Positions 16,911-24,815 of a stretch of 64,000 nucleotides of DNA are shown here, in pieces (positions within the stretch are counted from its first letter, which is position 1; each line of letters starts with the position of its first letter). The DNA is from Candidatus Woesearchaeota archaeon (GTDB lineage Archaea; Nanobdellota; Nanobdellia; Woesearchaeales; JAAOYA01): the NCBI GenBank assembly GCA_018221105.1, contig JAAOYA010000001.1, positions 221,733-285,732 on the forward strand. The letters are read 5' to 3'. A model generated the notes under the pieces. The model searched no databases. It was not told the origin of the DNA and was given only the letters and a program-made list of their open reading frames with translations. The position numbers were made by a program, and so were the translations under genes.

Positions 16911-17948
16911 ATGAAAAAAGTTTTCGAAAGTGTTGATTTTTTGGATGTTAGAAAAATCGAGATTCAAATAGGTCGTGATAGTGCAAAAGTGTTCCATGAT
17001 GGAACCTTATTGCCATCGTATGATTGTGTTTACGCTAAAGGATCGCACAATTATAACACTATTTTGCGCTCTTTAACAAGTATTTTATCAAAAAACACTT
17101 ATTTGCCGCTCAGCCCTGCAGCTTTCACTATTGGTCATGATAAACTATTATCACAATTAAAATTACAACAGGCTGACTTGTTAATGCCTAACACTTACTT
17201 GGCAGCCAGCATTAAAAGTGCTAAGAATTTGCTTGACAAACTAAACTATCCAATAGTCTTGAAGTTTCCTCGTGGAACACAAGGCAAGGGAGTGATGTTT
17301 GCTGATTCTAAAAATAGTGCAGTATCTTTATTGGATGCTTTTTCAACTCTTAAACTGCCAGTTTTAATACAAGAGTTCATTGACACTGAAGGAAGCGATA
17401 TTAGAGCTTTTGTTATTGGTGATAAAGTTGTTGGTGCAATGGTGCGCCAGGCAAAAGATGGCGAGCAAAGAGCTAACATTCACCTTGGAGGTGTTGGCAA
17501 GCAAGTATTGCTTGAGCCAATAGCCAAAAAATTAGCTGTTAGCGCTGCAAAAGCTATTGGAGCGCAAGTTTGTGGTGTTGACTTGTTGCAAACGCACACT
17601 GGCCCAGTGATTTTAGAAGTGAATTTGTCGCCCGGAATAACTGGAATTAGTGGCGCTACAAAAATTGATTTTGCAAAAAAAATTGCTGAATACTTATTTG
17701 AGAAAACTAGAGAGTTCAAAAAAGATTATAATGTTAACGGCTCAAAAAACTTGTTCTCAGACCTTGGCATTAGCAAAGGAGTTGCATTAATTGACAAAGA
17801 ATTATTAATGCCCCTACAATTTAAAGGTGACAGTGTACTATTGCCAGAGCACCTTGTGAGAACTGCTGGTTTTGAAGAAAACACTACCTATCACGTGCTA
17901 GTAGAAAAAGGCCGTTTAACAATAAAAACTTCTAAGAGTCCCAATTAA
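16911..17948 (+). CDS. rimK: RimK-like ATP-grasp ligase
   Basis: A 345-residue (as read from this ATG) ATP-grasp enzyme of the RimK family, which joins amino acids, typically glutamate, to a protein or small-molecule carboxylate. Motifs: PIVLKFPRGTQGKGV near 114-128 (ATP-binding Lys and glycine loop), LIQEFI about 151, and the Mg-binding GVDLLQ and ILEVNLSPG near 222-243. After about residue 280 comes an extra C-terminal domain of about 65 residues that is SpoVT-like in its strand pattern but not identified. The true start is probably 16855 with a one-base frameshift. It converges with the AbrB-PhoU gene, overlapping by 17 bp. Confidence 0.85.
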   Translation: MKKVFESVDFLDVRKIEIQIGRDSAKVFHDGTLLPSYDCVYAKGSHNYNTILRSLTSILSKNTYLPLSPAAFTIGHDKLLSQLKLQQADLLMPNTYLAASIKSAKNLLDKLNYPIVLKFPRGTQGKGVMFADSKNSAVSLLDAFSTLKLPVLIQEFIDTEGSDIRAFVIGDKVVGAMVRQAKDGEQRANIHLGGVGKQVLLEPIAKKLAVSAAKAIGAQVCGVDLLQTHTGPVILEVNLSPGITGISGATKIDFAKKIAEYLFEKTREFKKDYNVNGSKNLFSDLGISKGVALIDKELLMPLQFKGDSVLLPEHLVRTAGFEENTTYHVLVEKGRLTIKTSKSPN

Positions 17949-18942
17949 TAACAGCTTTTGCAATTCTAGTAACATAATTCTCATAACGCTGCAATTTTTC
18001 AAGTATTGAAGAAATTTTAGCGCTGAACTTTTGAGACCCTTTAGGGTGTTGTTTACACGCCAGGCGATGCTCTAATAATGCTTCAATATCTTTCATCATC
18101 TCACTTTTTTTTGCCAGTGCAGCAAAAGAAGCTGTTTTTTTACGCTTGTAAAACTCATTCAATATATTCAAATAAGTCTTGTTAATCTCATCAAGCAGCA
18201 CGATAAATTCTTTGTGACAAGGGTTTTTTGTGTTCTTGCAATCCTCAAACAAAATATATTGTGTTTCAGCAAGCAACCTAGCAAGTCTTTTTATTTGATC
18301 AGCTGTTGACTCTAAAGCTTCAATAACCCTAAAATAGTTTATTGCATCTTTAAAGCGTATTTCTACTTGGCTTGCAAGACTCGGGTGTTGCATTACTTTA
18401 TTGAGTATTTTATGTCCTACAATAAATAATCTGTTGACGTCTTCGTCACGTTTTGCAAAATCTACTGCTTGGCGTTGTCTTATAGCATCATCCAAATCTT
18501 TAATCATTGAACGTATGATAACATCCATTCGTCGTACAATATTAATTATTGAAATGTCGTTCATGTTCAAAAAATCTTTAATGACAACCTTTTTTTTGCT
18601 TTGCTCCATTATCTCCAAAGCAATCATTTCACGAGTCGAATCCTTAATTATGTCTAAGTGTTTTTCGATGTCATGATCGATTATTTCTATCACATTATAA
18701 TTTCTGATGTATGCAGAAATTATGTATTTTCGCAAATATAACGGGTTGACAACTGTCAAATCAATAGTTTTGACCCTGGGCTGTATTTGTGCTTCAGAAT
18801 TATTATCCACTACTAATTTGTCACCCTCAAAATGAATATTTACTTCATCGCCTTTTTTTAAATCGTGGTCTGTAATCCAATTTTTTGGCAAGCTGATAAC
18901 AAAACTATTACGACCAAATTTTATTAGTTTTCTTGATACCAT
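17932..18942 (-). CDS. AbrB-domain / PhoU-domain regulator
   Basis: A 336-residue protein. Residues 1-48 are a SpoVT-AbrB swapped-hairpin DNA-binding domain (RKLIKFGRNSFVISLPKNWI, KKGDEVNIHFEGDKLVV). The rest is all-helical and PhoU-like in two three-helix halves. Archaeal proteins of this build are thought to control phosphate transport genes; no pst genes occur in the window. The frame is open upstream to 19149, but the ATG at 18942 begins the AbrB domain and has a G-rich upstream element (GGGGGTG). It shares a 123-bp intergenic region with a divergent small gene, and the two G-rich leaders look alike. Confidence 0.85.
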   Translation of the reverse strand: MVSRKLIKFGRNSFVISLPKNWITDHDLKKGDEVNIHFEGDKLVVDNNSEAQIQPRVKTIDLTVVNPLYLRKYIISAYIRNYNVIEIIDHDIEKHLDIIKDSTREMIALEIMEQSKKKVVIKDFLNMNDISIINIVRRMDVIIRSMIKDLDDAIRQRQAVDFAKRDEDVNRLFIVGHKILNKVMQHPSLASQVEIRFKDAINYFRVIEALESTADQIKRLARLLAETQYILFEDCKNTKNPCHKEFIVLLDEINKTYLNILNEFYKRKKTASFAALAKKSEMMKDIEALLEHRLACKQHPKGSQKFSAKISSILEKLQRYENYVTRIAKAVINWDS

Positions 18943-19065
18943 AAACCCTACACCCCCAATAAAAGCATATAGCCAAATGCAAAACATATTAGCTATATAT
19001 ACTATATCGTAAATGTATATATATTTAAAAGTATCTATAGTATGTATAAACAAGGGGGTGGGTTT
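18943..19065. promoter_or_regulatory. divergent promoter region with an inverted repeat
   Basis: It lies between the AbrB-PhoU gene (minus) and a small acidic gene (plus). TATACTATA at 18998-19006 and TATAGTATG at 19036-19044 form an imperfect inverted repeat (8 of 9). A TTTAAAA TATA-like element lies between them for the plus strand. Both genes have a GGGGGTG tract just before their ATG. An AbrB-type protein could bind such a palindrome, but that is inference. Confidence 0.4.
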
Positions 19066-19227
19066 ATGACAACCGACTATTACGAGTACGAAACATTCGA
19101 AGACGTTGACGAAGCACACGACATGTACTACGACGATTACGTAGAACACGAACTAGAAGCAGACAGTGTGAGCGGCTGGGAAGCAGCATTCATGCACGGC
19201 TACAATCGCGACATAGCAATACTATAA
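19066..19227 (+). CDS. small acidic protein with AFMxGY motif
   Basis: A 53-residue, strongly acidic protein rich in Asp, Glu and Tyr, ending in EAAFMHGYNRD. The start is the ATG at 19066, right after a G-rich GGGGGTGGG tract. The same AFMxGY block occurs in the acidic protein encoded at 19495, so the two look like paralogues that keep only this block. No function is known to me. It diverges from the AbrB-PhoU regulator. Confidence 0.6.
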   Translation: MTTDYYEYETFEDVDEAHDMYYDDYVEHELEADSVSGWEAAFMHGYNRDIAIL

Positions 19228-19270
19228 ATTTAGTAAGTGTTAAAAATACTCAGTTGTATGAATTATTTTA

Positions 19271-19456
19271 ATGAAGAAAACCGTTAGTAAAAAAGAGCAT
19301 GATCGTGTTGTTGGACAATTGCACGAGGAATTACGACGTCAAACCGGGCTGATTAAACAATTAAAAGAAGAAAACCTGATTCTAATAAAAGCAGCATTAA
19401 AACAAGCAACAAAAACTAGCGAGCTTTCAAAAAAAGTTACTACACAACGAAAATAA
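19271..19456 (+). CDS. small basic coiled-coil protein, 61 aa
   Basis: A 61-residue helical, Lys/Glu-rich protein with Leu/Ile heptads between about residues 14 and 55 and a basic C-terminus. No family is recognised. It lies between the two AFMxGY acidic proteins, all on the same strand with gaps under 45 bp. Confidence 0.55.
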   Translation: MKKTVSKKEHDRVVGQLHEELRRQTGLIKQLKEENLILIKAALKQATKTSELSKKVTTQRK

Positions 19457-19494
19457 CGAAAAACTTATAAAGTTGTTATCAAAGTGCAAGTTTT

Positions 19495-19686
19495 ATGATG
19501 TTTCAAGAAGAACCAAAACCTGCAGAAAGCGAAGAAAACGTTTACTCAGAAGACCACCGCTCAGACATGGTCGACAATGATGAGATAAGCGCAGAAGAAG
19601 AAGCTTTCATGAAAGGCTACGATGACGCAGACGACGACGAAGACAACAAAGAAGAAGAAAAAACAGAAGAAAACGAAGAAGAATAA
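19495..19686 (+). CDS. small acidic protein with AFMxGY motif
   Basis: A 63-residue, extremely acidic protein (about half Asp and Glu). The block EEEAFMKGYDDA at about 39-50 matches the AFMHGY block of the product at 19066. The C-terminal 15 residues are a Glu/Lys/Asn tail. A TATA-like AAACTTATAAAG lies about 30 nt upstream of the ATG. Short acidic proteins of this kind occur in DPANN genomes, but no role is known to me. Confidence 0.6.
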   Translation: MMFQEEPKPAESEENVYSEDHRSDMVDNDEISAEEEAFMKGYDDADDDEDNKEEEKTEENEEE

Positions 19687-19737
19687 CTAATTCTTTTTAA
19701 TTCTAATACCTGAAAGACTCTTGTTCAAACAATAATA

Positions 19738-19747
19738 TTTTATATAA
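19738..19747 (+). promoter_or_regulatory. TATA box
   Basis: A TTTTATATAA element about 28 nt before the ATG at 19766. Confidence 0.55.
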
Positions 19748-19765
19748 TTTCTTTTATGCTTTAAC

Positions 19766-20377
19766 ATGCGTTTAGCTTTAGACTTTGAACCTTCAAAAGC
19801 ATCTTTTGAAGAATTGTCAACAATTGTAAGCTCAATTCAGGGTGATTGGCACTACAATAGTGTTTTTGCTATGATTGATAACAATCCTTTAACCAGAGCA
19901 TCTATAGACGATATTTTAGAGGATGGTTGGAAAGTAGAATTTACTCCTTTGCCGTTTCAACTGGCCGGCATTGACTGGAAGTTAAAACTTATAAAAATTG
20001 AAAAACAATATCAATCTCCAAAAACCAGAATTGATTGTTATGTTCGAGATGTCACTTTATTTCATGAAGTTATACACATTCATTATGAAAAACATGGTGA
20101 CATGCTTGCCGACGCAACATTTTTTGATATCACACAAGAACGCAGAGTAAACGGAGCAATAGTAGAATGGCTAGCCAGAAAATCAAGAGCTAATTCAAAA
20201 CTATTAAAAAAAGCAGTAAAAGGATTTGGTTTCACACCACTACAATACGACATTGCAAGTCTTGAAGCATTCAAACCCTACACAGACATAAGACAAGAAA
20301 CACTACCATTCAAAGAAAAAGAAACAACAACAGCAACAATTCCAAACTTCAACAACACACTAATGGAAGGATACTAA
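19766..20377 (+). CDS. putative HExxH zinc metallopeptidase
   Basis: A 203-residue protein with HEVIH at about 99-103, preceded by TLF and followed by IHYEKHGD. This HExxH pattern marks gluzincin-type zinc sites such as those of ImmA/IrrE-like peptidases. A possible third ligand is Glu in NGAIVEWLAR about 30 residues later, the ExxxA-type spacing of gluzincins. The N-terminal 90 residues are strand-rich and unrecognised; the last 25 residues look unstructured. A TATA box at leaderless spacing fixes the start at 19766. It borders the accessory island at 20.4 kb. The peptidase assignment rests on the motif only. Confidence 0.6.
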   Translation: MRLALDFEPSKASFEELSTIVSSIQGDWHYNSVFAMIDNNPLTRASIDDILEDGWKVEFTPLPFQLAGIDWKLKLIKIEKQYQSPKTRIDCYVRDVTLFHEVIHIHYEKHGDMLADATFFDITQERRVNGAIVEWLARKSRANSKLLKKAVKGFGFTPLQYDIASLEAFKPYTDIRQETLPFKEKETTTATIPNFNNTLMEGY

Positions 20378-20425
20378 AAACAAAGAAAATTCTGATACGT
20401 GAAAGACACTAAAACAAAAAAAATC

Positions 20426-21373
20426 TTAAGATACTTTTATTTTATGCTTTATCACTCTTTCTAACAAATAGTCTATCACATCTTCAGTAATATTAAAAAA
20501 TAAGTTCATATCAAAATAATTAATTTCTTCTTTTTTATGATCTTTATCTTTTAAAATCCTATAAACTCCCTGAAAAAGGGATTTTTGAAGACTTCCGCAA
20601 ATTTCATTAGAAATAAATTTTGCATCCTTTAGTTTTTCAATATTTTTTTCAGGTTGGTGTAATTGTGCCGGTTTTTCAACAACTTTATCAGTGATTAAAT
20701 AAAGGAAGTTTTCTATAACGCCTAATAAATCAGGAATTCCATCTTCTCCTCTTTCAAGTTTACTTCTTCCTTTTTCTAATAGTTCTGCAATTTTATCATA
20801 TTTATATTCTTTTAATGTATCGCTTATTTTAGTTTTTACATAATGAGACATTGCTTGAGGTGGTTCTATTGGAACTGCATGAATCGCATCCATAACCTCT
20901 TTAATAAACTCTATGTTTGTATAAACTATATTGCTATGATCAAAATCAGATAACACAATTTTATTACTTAATTGAGCCATTTTATAATAAATTACGGGAA
21001 TAGAAATGATTTTAATACTTATTATATCTCTCCCATTCTTTTTTTCTGAAGTGAATCTAAACTGAACCTCAAAAGGAAGCTCATTACGTAACTTTCTCAT
21101 ACGTTCAAAATATAAGTTATTCGATAATTCGTCCTCAGAAATAAGTCTTAAAAATTTCTTAATTTGAAATTTTAAAGGTATATCATCTTTACCCAAAAAT
21201 CTCTGAAAGTTGATTGTTGAAAAACCATCAAGAGAAAATAAATCTCTTGTATCTTCAGGTTCATAAGATTTTTTACCCATATAATTCATTATAATTCTTT
21301 TAATATCTTTAATTCGTTCAAATTTACCTGGAAAATAATATTTGCCCCGGATTATAATATTTTCTACTTGCAT
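20426..21373 (-). CDS. hypothetical protein next to the PHP-ATPase, 315 aa
   Basis: I do not recognise this family. It is a soluble, mostly helical 315-residue protein. The C-terminal 110 residues (from about 200) form a helical bundle with a pattern that loosely recalls abortive-infection C-terminal domains, but no diagnostic motif is present. Arg is almost always AGA/AGG, as in the neighbouring island genes and unlike the CGC/CGT-rich housekeeping genes. It is divergent to the PHP-ATPase gene; the intergenic 160 bp contains an unusually GC-rich patch. Confidence 0.6.
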   Translation of the reverse strand: MQVENIIIRGKYYFPGKFERIKDIKRIIMNYMGKKSYEPEDTRDLFSLDGFSTINFQRFLGKDDIPLKFQIKKFLRLISEDELSNNLYFERMRKLRNELPFEVQFRFTSEKKNGRDIISIKIISIPVIYYKMAQLSNKIVLSDFDHSNIVYTNIEFIKEVMDAIHAVPIEPPQAMSHYVKTKISDTLKEYKYDKIAELLEKGRSKLERGEDGIPDLLGVIENFLYLITDKVVEKPAQLHQPEKNIEKLKDAKFISNEICGSLQKSLFQGVYRILKDKDHKKEEINYFDMNLFFNITEDVIDYLLERVIKHKIKVS

Positions 21374-21408
21374 AAAAAAAAAGTATTAAAACAGATATTT
21401 AAGTCTTT

Positions 21409-21460
21409 AGAATTCACCGCATAACAGCGAAGGGGGAGTCCGTGCTACGCACATATGAGA
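21409..21460 (+). repeat. GC-rich flank element, left side of the PHP-ATPase module
   Basis: The pattern TTAGAATT, about 18-20 nt, GTCC, TACG and ATAT seen here recurs in order at 25299-25345, just past the last gene of the PHP-ATPase operon. The shared blocks are short, so this is only a candidate direct repeat or boundary mark. It contains a small palindrome GTGCTACGCAC. Confidence 0.25.
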
Positions 21461-21505
21461 GTTTAAAACCGAGTCAGATTTTCTGTTTTTCCATTCTTAA
21501 AAAGA

Positions 21506-21514
21506 TTTATATAA
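21506..21514 (+). promoter_or_regulatory. TATA box of the PHP-ATPase operon
   Basis: TTTATATAA, 29 nt before the ATG at 21535. It excludes the longer open frame that begins at 21442. Confidence 0.65.
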
Positions 21515-21534
21515 AAATTGTCTTTAATATATCT

Positions 21535-24357
21535 ATGAATAAAGGTTCAATTTGGAGAAAATGGGATTTTCATCTACATACACCCTGTTCTATTTTGAAT
21601 AATGGGTACGGTGATTCTTCTAAAGATGAAACTTGGGATAACTACATAGAACAAATTGAGAAAGTAGCAAAAGAAAAACACATTTCAGCTATAGGAATAA
21701 CTGATTATTTCATGATTGAAGGATATAAAAAAGTTGAAGAGTATAAAGAAAAAGGAAGATTGGAAGATATCTTCATTTTTCCAAATATTGAATTCAGAGC
21801 AGACAAAATTATTACAGTAAAAAAAGAAGGAAAAACAACTGTCACAAAAAGAATTAATTTTCACATCCTATTTTCTCCCGATGTAGATATAAATACTATA
21901 AGAGAGCATTTCTTAGATGATATTGAATTTATTTATGAAGAGGACACCTTTTCTTCAGGTCAAAAAAGGAAACTAAAAATAAGTAATATAGCAGAGTTTG
22001 GAAAAACTCTAAAAAGTCAACATAAAAAATTCAAAGACATGTCTGATTTATTTGTTGGTTGTATGAATGCCGTTGTTGACCCTAATGCCGTAAAGGAGAT
22101 ATTAGAAAAAAATGATAAATTTAAAGGAAAATATTTGATTTGTCTTGCAGAAGACCATACATCTTTAATGGGATGGGATAGTGCAGCTCATGGCACTAGG
22201 AAACAACTTTTACAGATGTCACATTGTGTTTTTTCATCAAATAAAAAAACGAGAGACTTTTGTTTAGCGACAGGTAAAAATGTTAATGAACACCTTGCTG
22301 AATTTAAATCATTAAAACCCTGTATTTGGGGTTGTGATGGGCATGATTATAAAGATAGGTTTTTAATTCCTGAAAAGAACCAAGAAGGAAAAATTAATTT
22401 TTGTTGGGTGAAATCTGATTTAACTTGGAATGGATTAATGCAAATATTATATGAACCAAGACAAAGAATAAGAATCCAAGAAGATAACCCTGAAACACAA
22501 AAAAGTATCCATACCCTTGATAAGATAAAAATTGAGGAAACTGAAATAAATGCTGGACTAAAAATAAAAAAAACAGATATTGATCTAAATCATAATTTAA
22601 TCTCTGTAATAGGTGGTAGAGGTTCTGGAAAAACTGCAATTCTTGATTTAATAGCTTCATGTTTCAAAGAAGGAGAAAAATTAGAACAATTAGATTCTTC
22701 TTTTTATAAGAGACTTTATGGTAAAAAGACTTCTAATAAGCCAATTACAGTTAAACTAAGTACAAAATCTAAAAAGGATGTTATCTCAAAGAAAATAGGA
22801 GAAGAAAAGAAGATTATTGACGAAGCAGATATTAGGTATATTACTCAGAAACATTTTGAAGGTTTATCATCCGATTCCCAGCAATTAAGTAAATATGTTT
22901 TTGATATTATCTTTGAGAAAAGTCCTGATGAGTTAGAACAATATTACACCAAAAAAGAAAGCATCAAAAATAAAGAAAAAGAGATTGAAAAAATTAATTT
23001 ATCTATTCAACAATTATTAAATGAAATCAATGAAATTTCTGTTTTGAACGAAGAAAAGAAGAAAAAAGAAGGGGATAAAAAAGACTGTGAAGAAAGGATA
23101 AAGGAAATAGAAGATAAAGAAAAGATAGATGAGAAACTAGATGAGGTCGCTAAAAAACTTAAAGAAAAGAGGGATGAACGTAAAGATCTTGAGAGTGCAA
23201 AAACTAGACTTGAGACTATTAAAACAAGTATGGAACAAATACATAACTTTAATTCCTTGGTGGAAGGATTTAATGATGAGTTTAGTGAAAAACTTAAGAT
23301 TGGTAAGCTAGATATGTTTGATATTGGATTATTTGAAAAAATAAGTTCGAGTATAAAAACTAATGAAGAAACTATTTTAAAAAAAATAGAAGAAATAAGC
23401 AAAGAAATAGAAGAAATAAATAAGGAGTTTAAATCTTTTGAAGAAACTCATAAAACTATTAGTGAATTAAAGAAAAAATTGATAACTATTAATGAAGATA
23501 TCGAAAAAATAGATAAAAAAATAGAAGAAATGAAAGAGAAAGAGAAAGAAATAAAATCTCTACAAAATAATATATTTGATATAACAAAAGAAATAATCAA
23601 AGGACATATAGAATTAAGTGATTTCTTAAATAAACATATTAAAAAAATTGAACAAGGAAAGAACGAATTGCTAAAAAATCTAGACTTTTGCATAGTGCTT
23701 GAAATCGATAATAGTTCTTTCTGTGATAAGATAAATGAGCATGTGAACAATCAAACTATTTCTCGAAGGGAATTATCTTTAAATATAGAAAGAGAAATAA
23801 TTAAACCCTTAAACGATATTATAAATGATTCCAAAGATGAATATGATAAACTCAAAGAAGGTTATGAGAAAGTACACGAAATTATAGAAGATAAGTTGAA
23901 AAAAAAGGTAAAATACGCCGAGGTTAATAATTCATTATTTGAAATACCTATAAATACAAAAATCAATATAAGTTTAGATAAAATACCTTTAGAGAGTTTA
24001 TCTATGGGACAGAGAGCTATAGTATTAATGCAAACTATACTAGCTTACGATGATAAACCTTTACTAATTGATCAGCCAGAAGAGGATTTGGATAATAAAT
24101 ACATCTATGAACAACTAGTATCAGCTTTAAGAAAAGCAAAAGAAAAAAGACAAGTGATAATAGCAAGCCACAATGCAAATTTAGTTGTAAATACAGATTC
24201 TGAGCAAATTATTATTGCAGATTATAAAGATGGGGAAATATCTTATACGGTTGGCACTATTGAGAATTTAGACACACAAGGTAAAATTAAAAGCATTTTA
24301 GAAGGAGGAAAAGAAGCTTTTGAAAAGAGAAAAGAAAAGTATGGCTATAAATTTTAA
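21535..24357 (+). CDS. PHP-domain/SMC-like ATPase (TrlF/Ppl type), probable defence protein
   Basis: A 940-residue protein joining a metal-dependent PHP phosphoesterase domain to an SMC/Rad50-like ATPase. PHP part (1-330): DFHLH at 11-15, GITDYF near 60, FPNIEF near 83, AEDH near 207 and CDGHDYKDR near 267. ATPase part: Walker A GGRGSGKT at 360-367, a long charged coiled coil at about 470-790, signature SLSMGQRA at about 822, Walker B LLIDQPEEDLD at about 843, and the H-loop ASHNAN. This is the layout of the TrlF/Ppl family; a PHP-ATPase of this kind has been reported as a single-gene anti-phage system. Codon use is AGA/AGG-rich. Three small genes follow with gaps of 0-13 bp. Confidence 0.85.
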   Translation: MNKGSIWRKWDFHLHTPCSILNNGYGDSSKDETWDNYIEQIEKVAKEKHISAIGITDYFMIEGYKKVEEYKEKGRLEDIFIFPNIEFRADKIITVKKEGKTTVTKRINFHILFSPDVDINTIREHFLDDIEFIYEEDTFSSGQKRKLKISNIAEFGKTLKSQHKKFKDMSDLFVGCMNAVVDPNAVKEILEKNDKFKGKYLICLAEDHTSLMGWDSAAHGTRKQLLQMSHCVFSSNKKTRDFCLATGKNVNEHLAEFKSLKPCIWGCDGHDYKDRFLIPEKNQEGKINFCWVKSDLTWNGLMQILYEPRQRIRIQEDNPETQKSIHTLDKIKIEETEINAGLKIKKTDIDLNHNLISVIGGRGSGKTAILDLIASCFKEGEKLEQLDSSFYKRLYGKKTSNKPITVKLSTKSKKDVISKKIGEEKKIIDEADIRYITQKHFEGLSSDSQQLSKYVFDIIFEKSPDELEQYYTKKESIKNKEKEIEKINLSIQQLLNEINEISVLNEEKKKKEGDKKDCEERIKEIEDKEKIDEKLDEVAKKLKEKRDERKDLESAKTRLETIKTSMEQIHNFNSLVEGFNDEFSEKLKIGKLDMFDIGLFEKISSSIKTNEETILKKIEEISKEIEEINKEFKSFEETHKTISELKKKLITINEDIEKIDKKIEEMKEKEKEIKSLQNNIFDITKEIIKGHIELSDFLNKHIKKIEQGKNELLKNLDFCIVLEIDNSSFCDKINEHVNNQTISRRELSLNIEREIIKPLNDIINDSKDEYDKLKEGYEKVHEIIEDKLKKKVKYAEVNNSLFEIPINTKINISLDKIPLESLSMGQRAIVLMQTILAYDDKPLLIDQPEEDLDNKYIYEQLVSALRKAKEKRQVIIASHNANLVVNTDSEQIIIADYKDGEISYTVGTIENLDTQGKIKSILEGGKEAFEKRKEKYGYKF

Positions 24358-24360
24358 AAA

Positions 24361-24681
24361 ATGAAAGAAGAAATTAAAGAATTTGTTTCAAGCAGTATAA
24401 AGCAAATACAAGATGCATTGTCTGAGGGATTTATTTTAGATACTAAATTAGATTTTGATATTTCAGTTTCAACAAAGTTAGATGTAGATGGTAAAATTGA
24501 TATCAAACTTGCAGGCATTGGTTCTAACCTACAACAATCAAACACTCACAGATTAAAATTTTCAATAATTGATGAAATAGCCCAAGAAAAATTATCTAAA
24601 CAAAGTCTTCAAATGATAAATGGTTTTTTTACAAATATGGTAAAATTAAGTCAAGAATATGAACAAATTGATAATAAATAA
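24361..24681 (+). CDS. Trypco2-like small protein of the PHP-ATPase operon
   Basis: A 106-residue protein that starts 3 bp after the ATPase stop. An N-terminal helix (EEIKEFVSSSIKQIQDALSEG) is followed by two paired strands (LDFDISVSTKLDVDGKIDIKLAGIG) and HRLKFSI, then a C-terminal helix. This order of helix, strand pairs and a short HR-beta strand resembles the trypsin-co-occurring domain 2 (Trypco2) found in conflict systems, but it was matched by eye only. Its position ties it to the function of the ATPase. Confidence 0.5.
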   Translation: MKEEIKEFVSSSIKQIQDALSEGFILDTKLDFDISVSTKLDVDGKIDIKLAGIGSNLQQSNTHRLKFSIIDEIAQEKLSKQSLQMINGFFTNMVKLSQEYEQIDNK

Positions 24682-24694
24682 TTATGAGGTAAAA

Positions 24695-24814
24695 ATGGCT
24701 ACGAAAACTAAGAAAACTAAAAAACGTGCTACGCCTAGAAAACGTGTCACTTTCTATGTTCAAGAGAAAGGTAAAAAACGAAAGAAAAAGGTTTCTTTTT
24801 TAGCAAGAAGGTAA
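24695..24814 (+). CDS. small highly basic protein, 39 aa
   Basis: A 39-residue ORF with an ATG at 24695 and a GAGGT Shine-Dalgarno element 5 nt upstream. Nearly half the residues are Lys or Arg; the core is KRVTFYVQEKGKKRKKK, followed by VSFLARR. The twofold xVxFY/F strand pattern with basic linkers resembles short basic proteins common in DPANN and phage-related loci. It ends one base before the next start. Such composition suits nucleic-acid binding, which is inference. Confidence 0.6.
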   Translation: MATKTKKTKKRATPRKRVTFYVQEKGKKRKKKVSFLARR

Positions 24815-24815
24815 A

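Noticed and set aside
18943..19149. Extended N-terminus of the AbrB-PhoU protein
   Set aside because: It would be a hydrophobic, atypical segment, while the AbrB domain starts at 18942; the region is an intergenic promoter.
21400..21460. tRNA gene as insertion target at the island border
   Set aside because: No cloverleaf or GTTC loop is visible.
21442..21534. Extended N-terminus of the PHP-ATPase
   Set aside because: A TATA box at leaderless spacing to ATG 21535 and the position of the PHP motif place the start at 21535.
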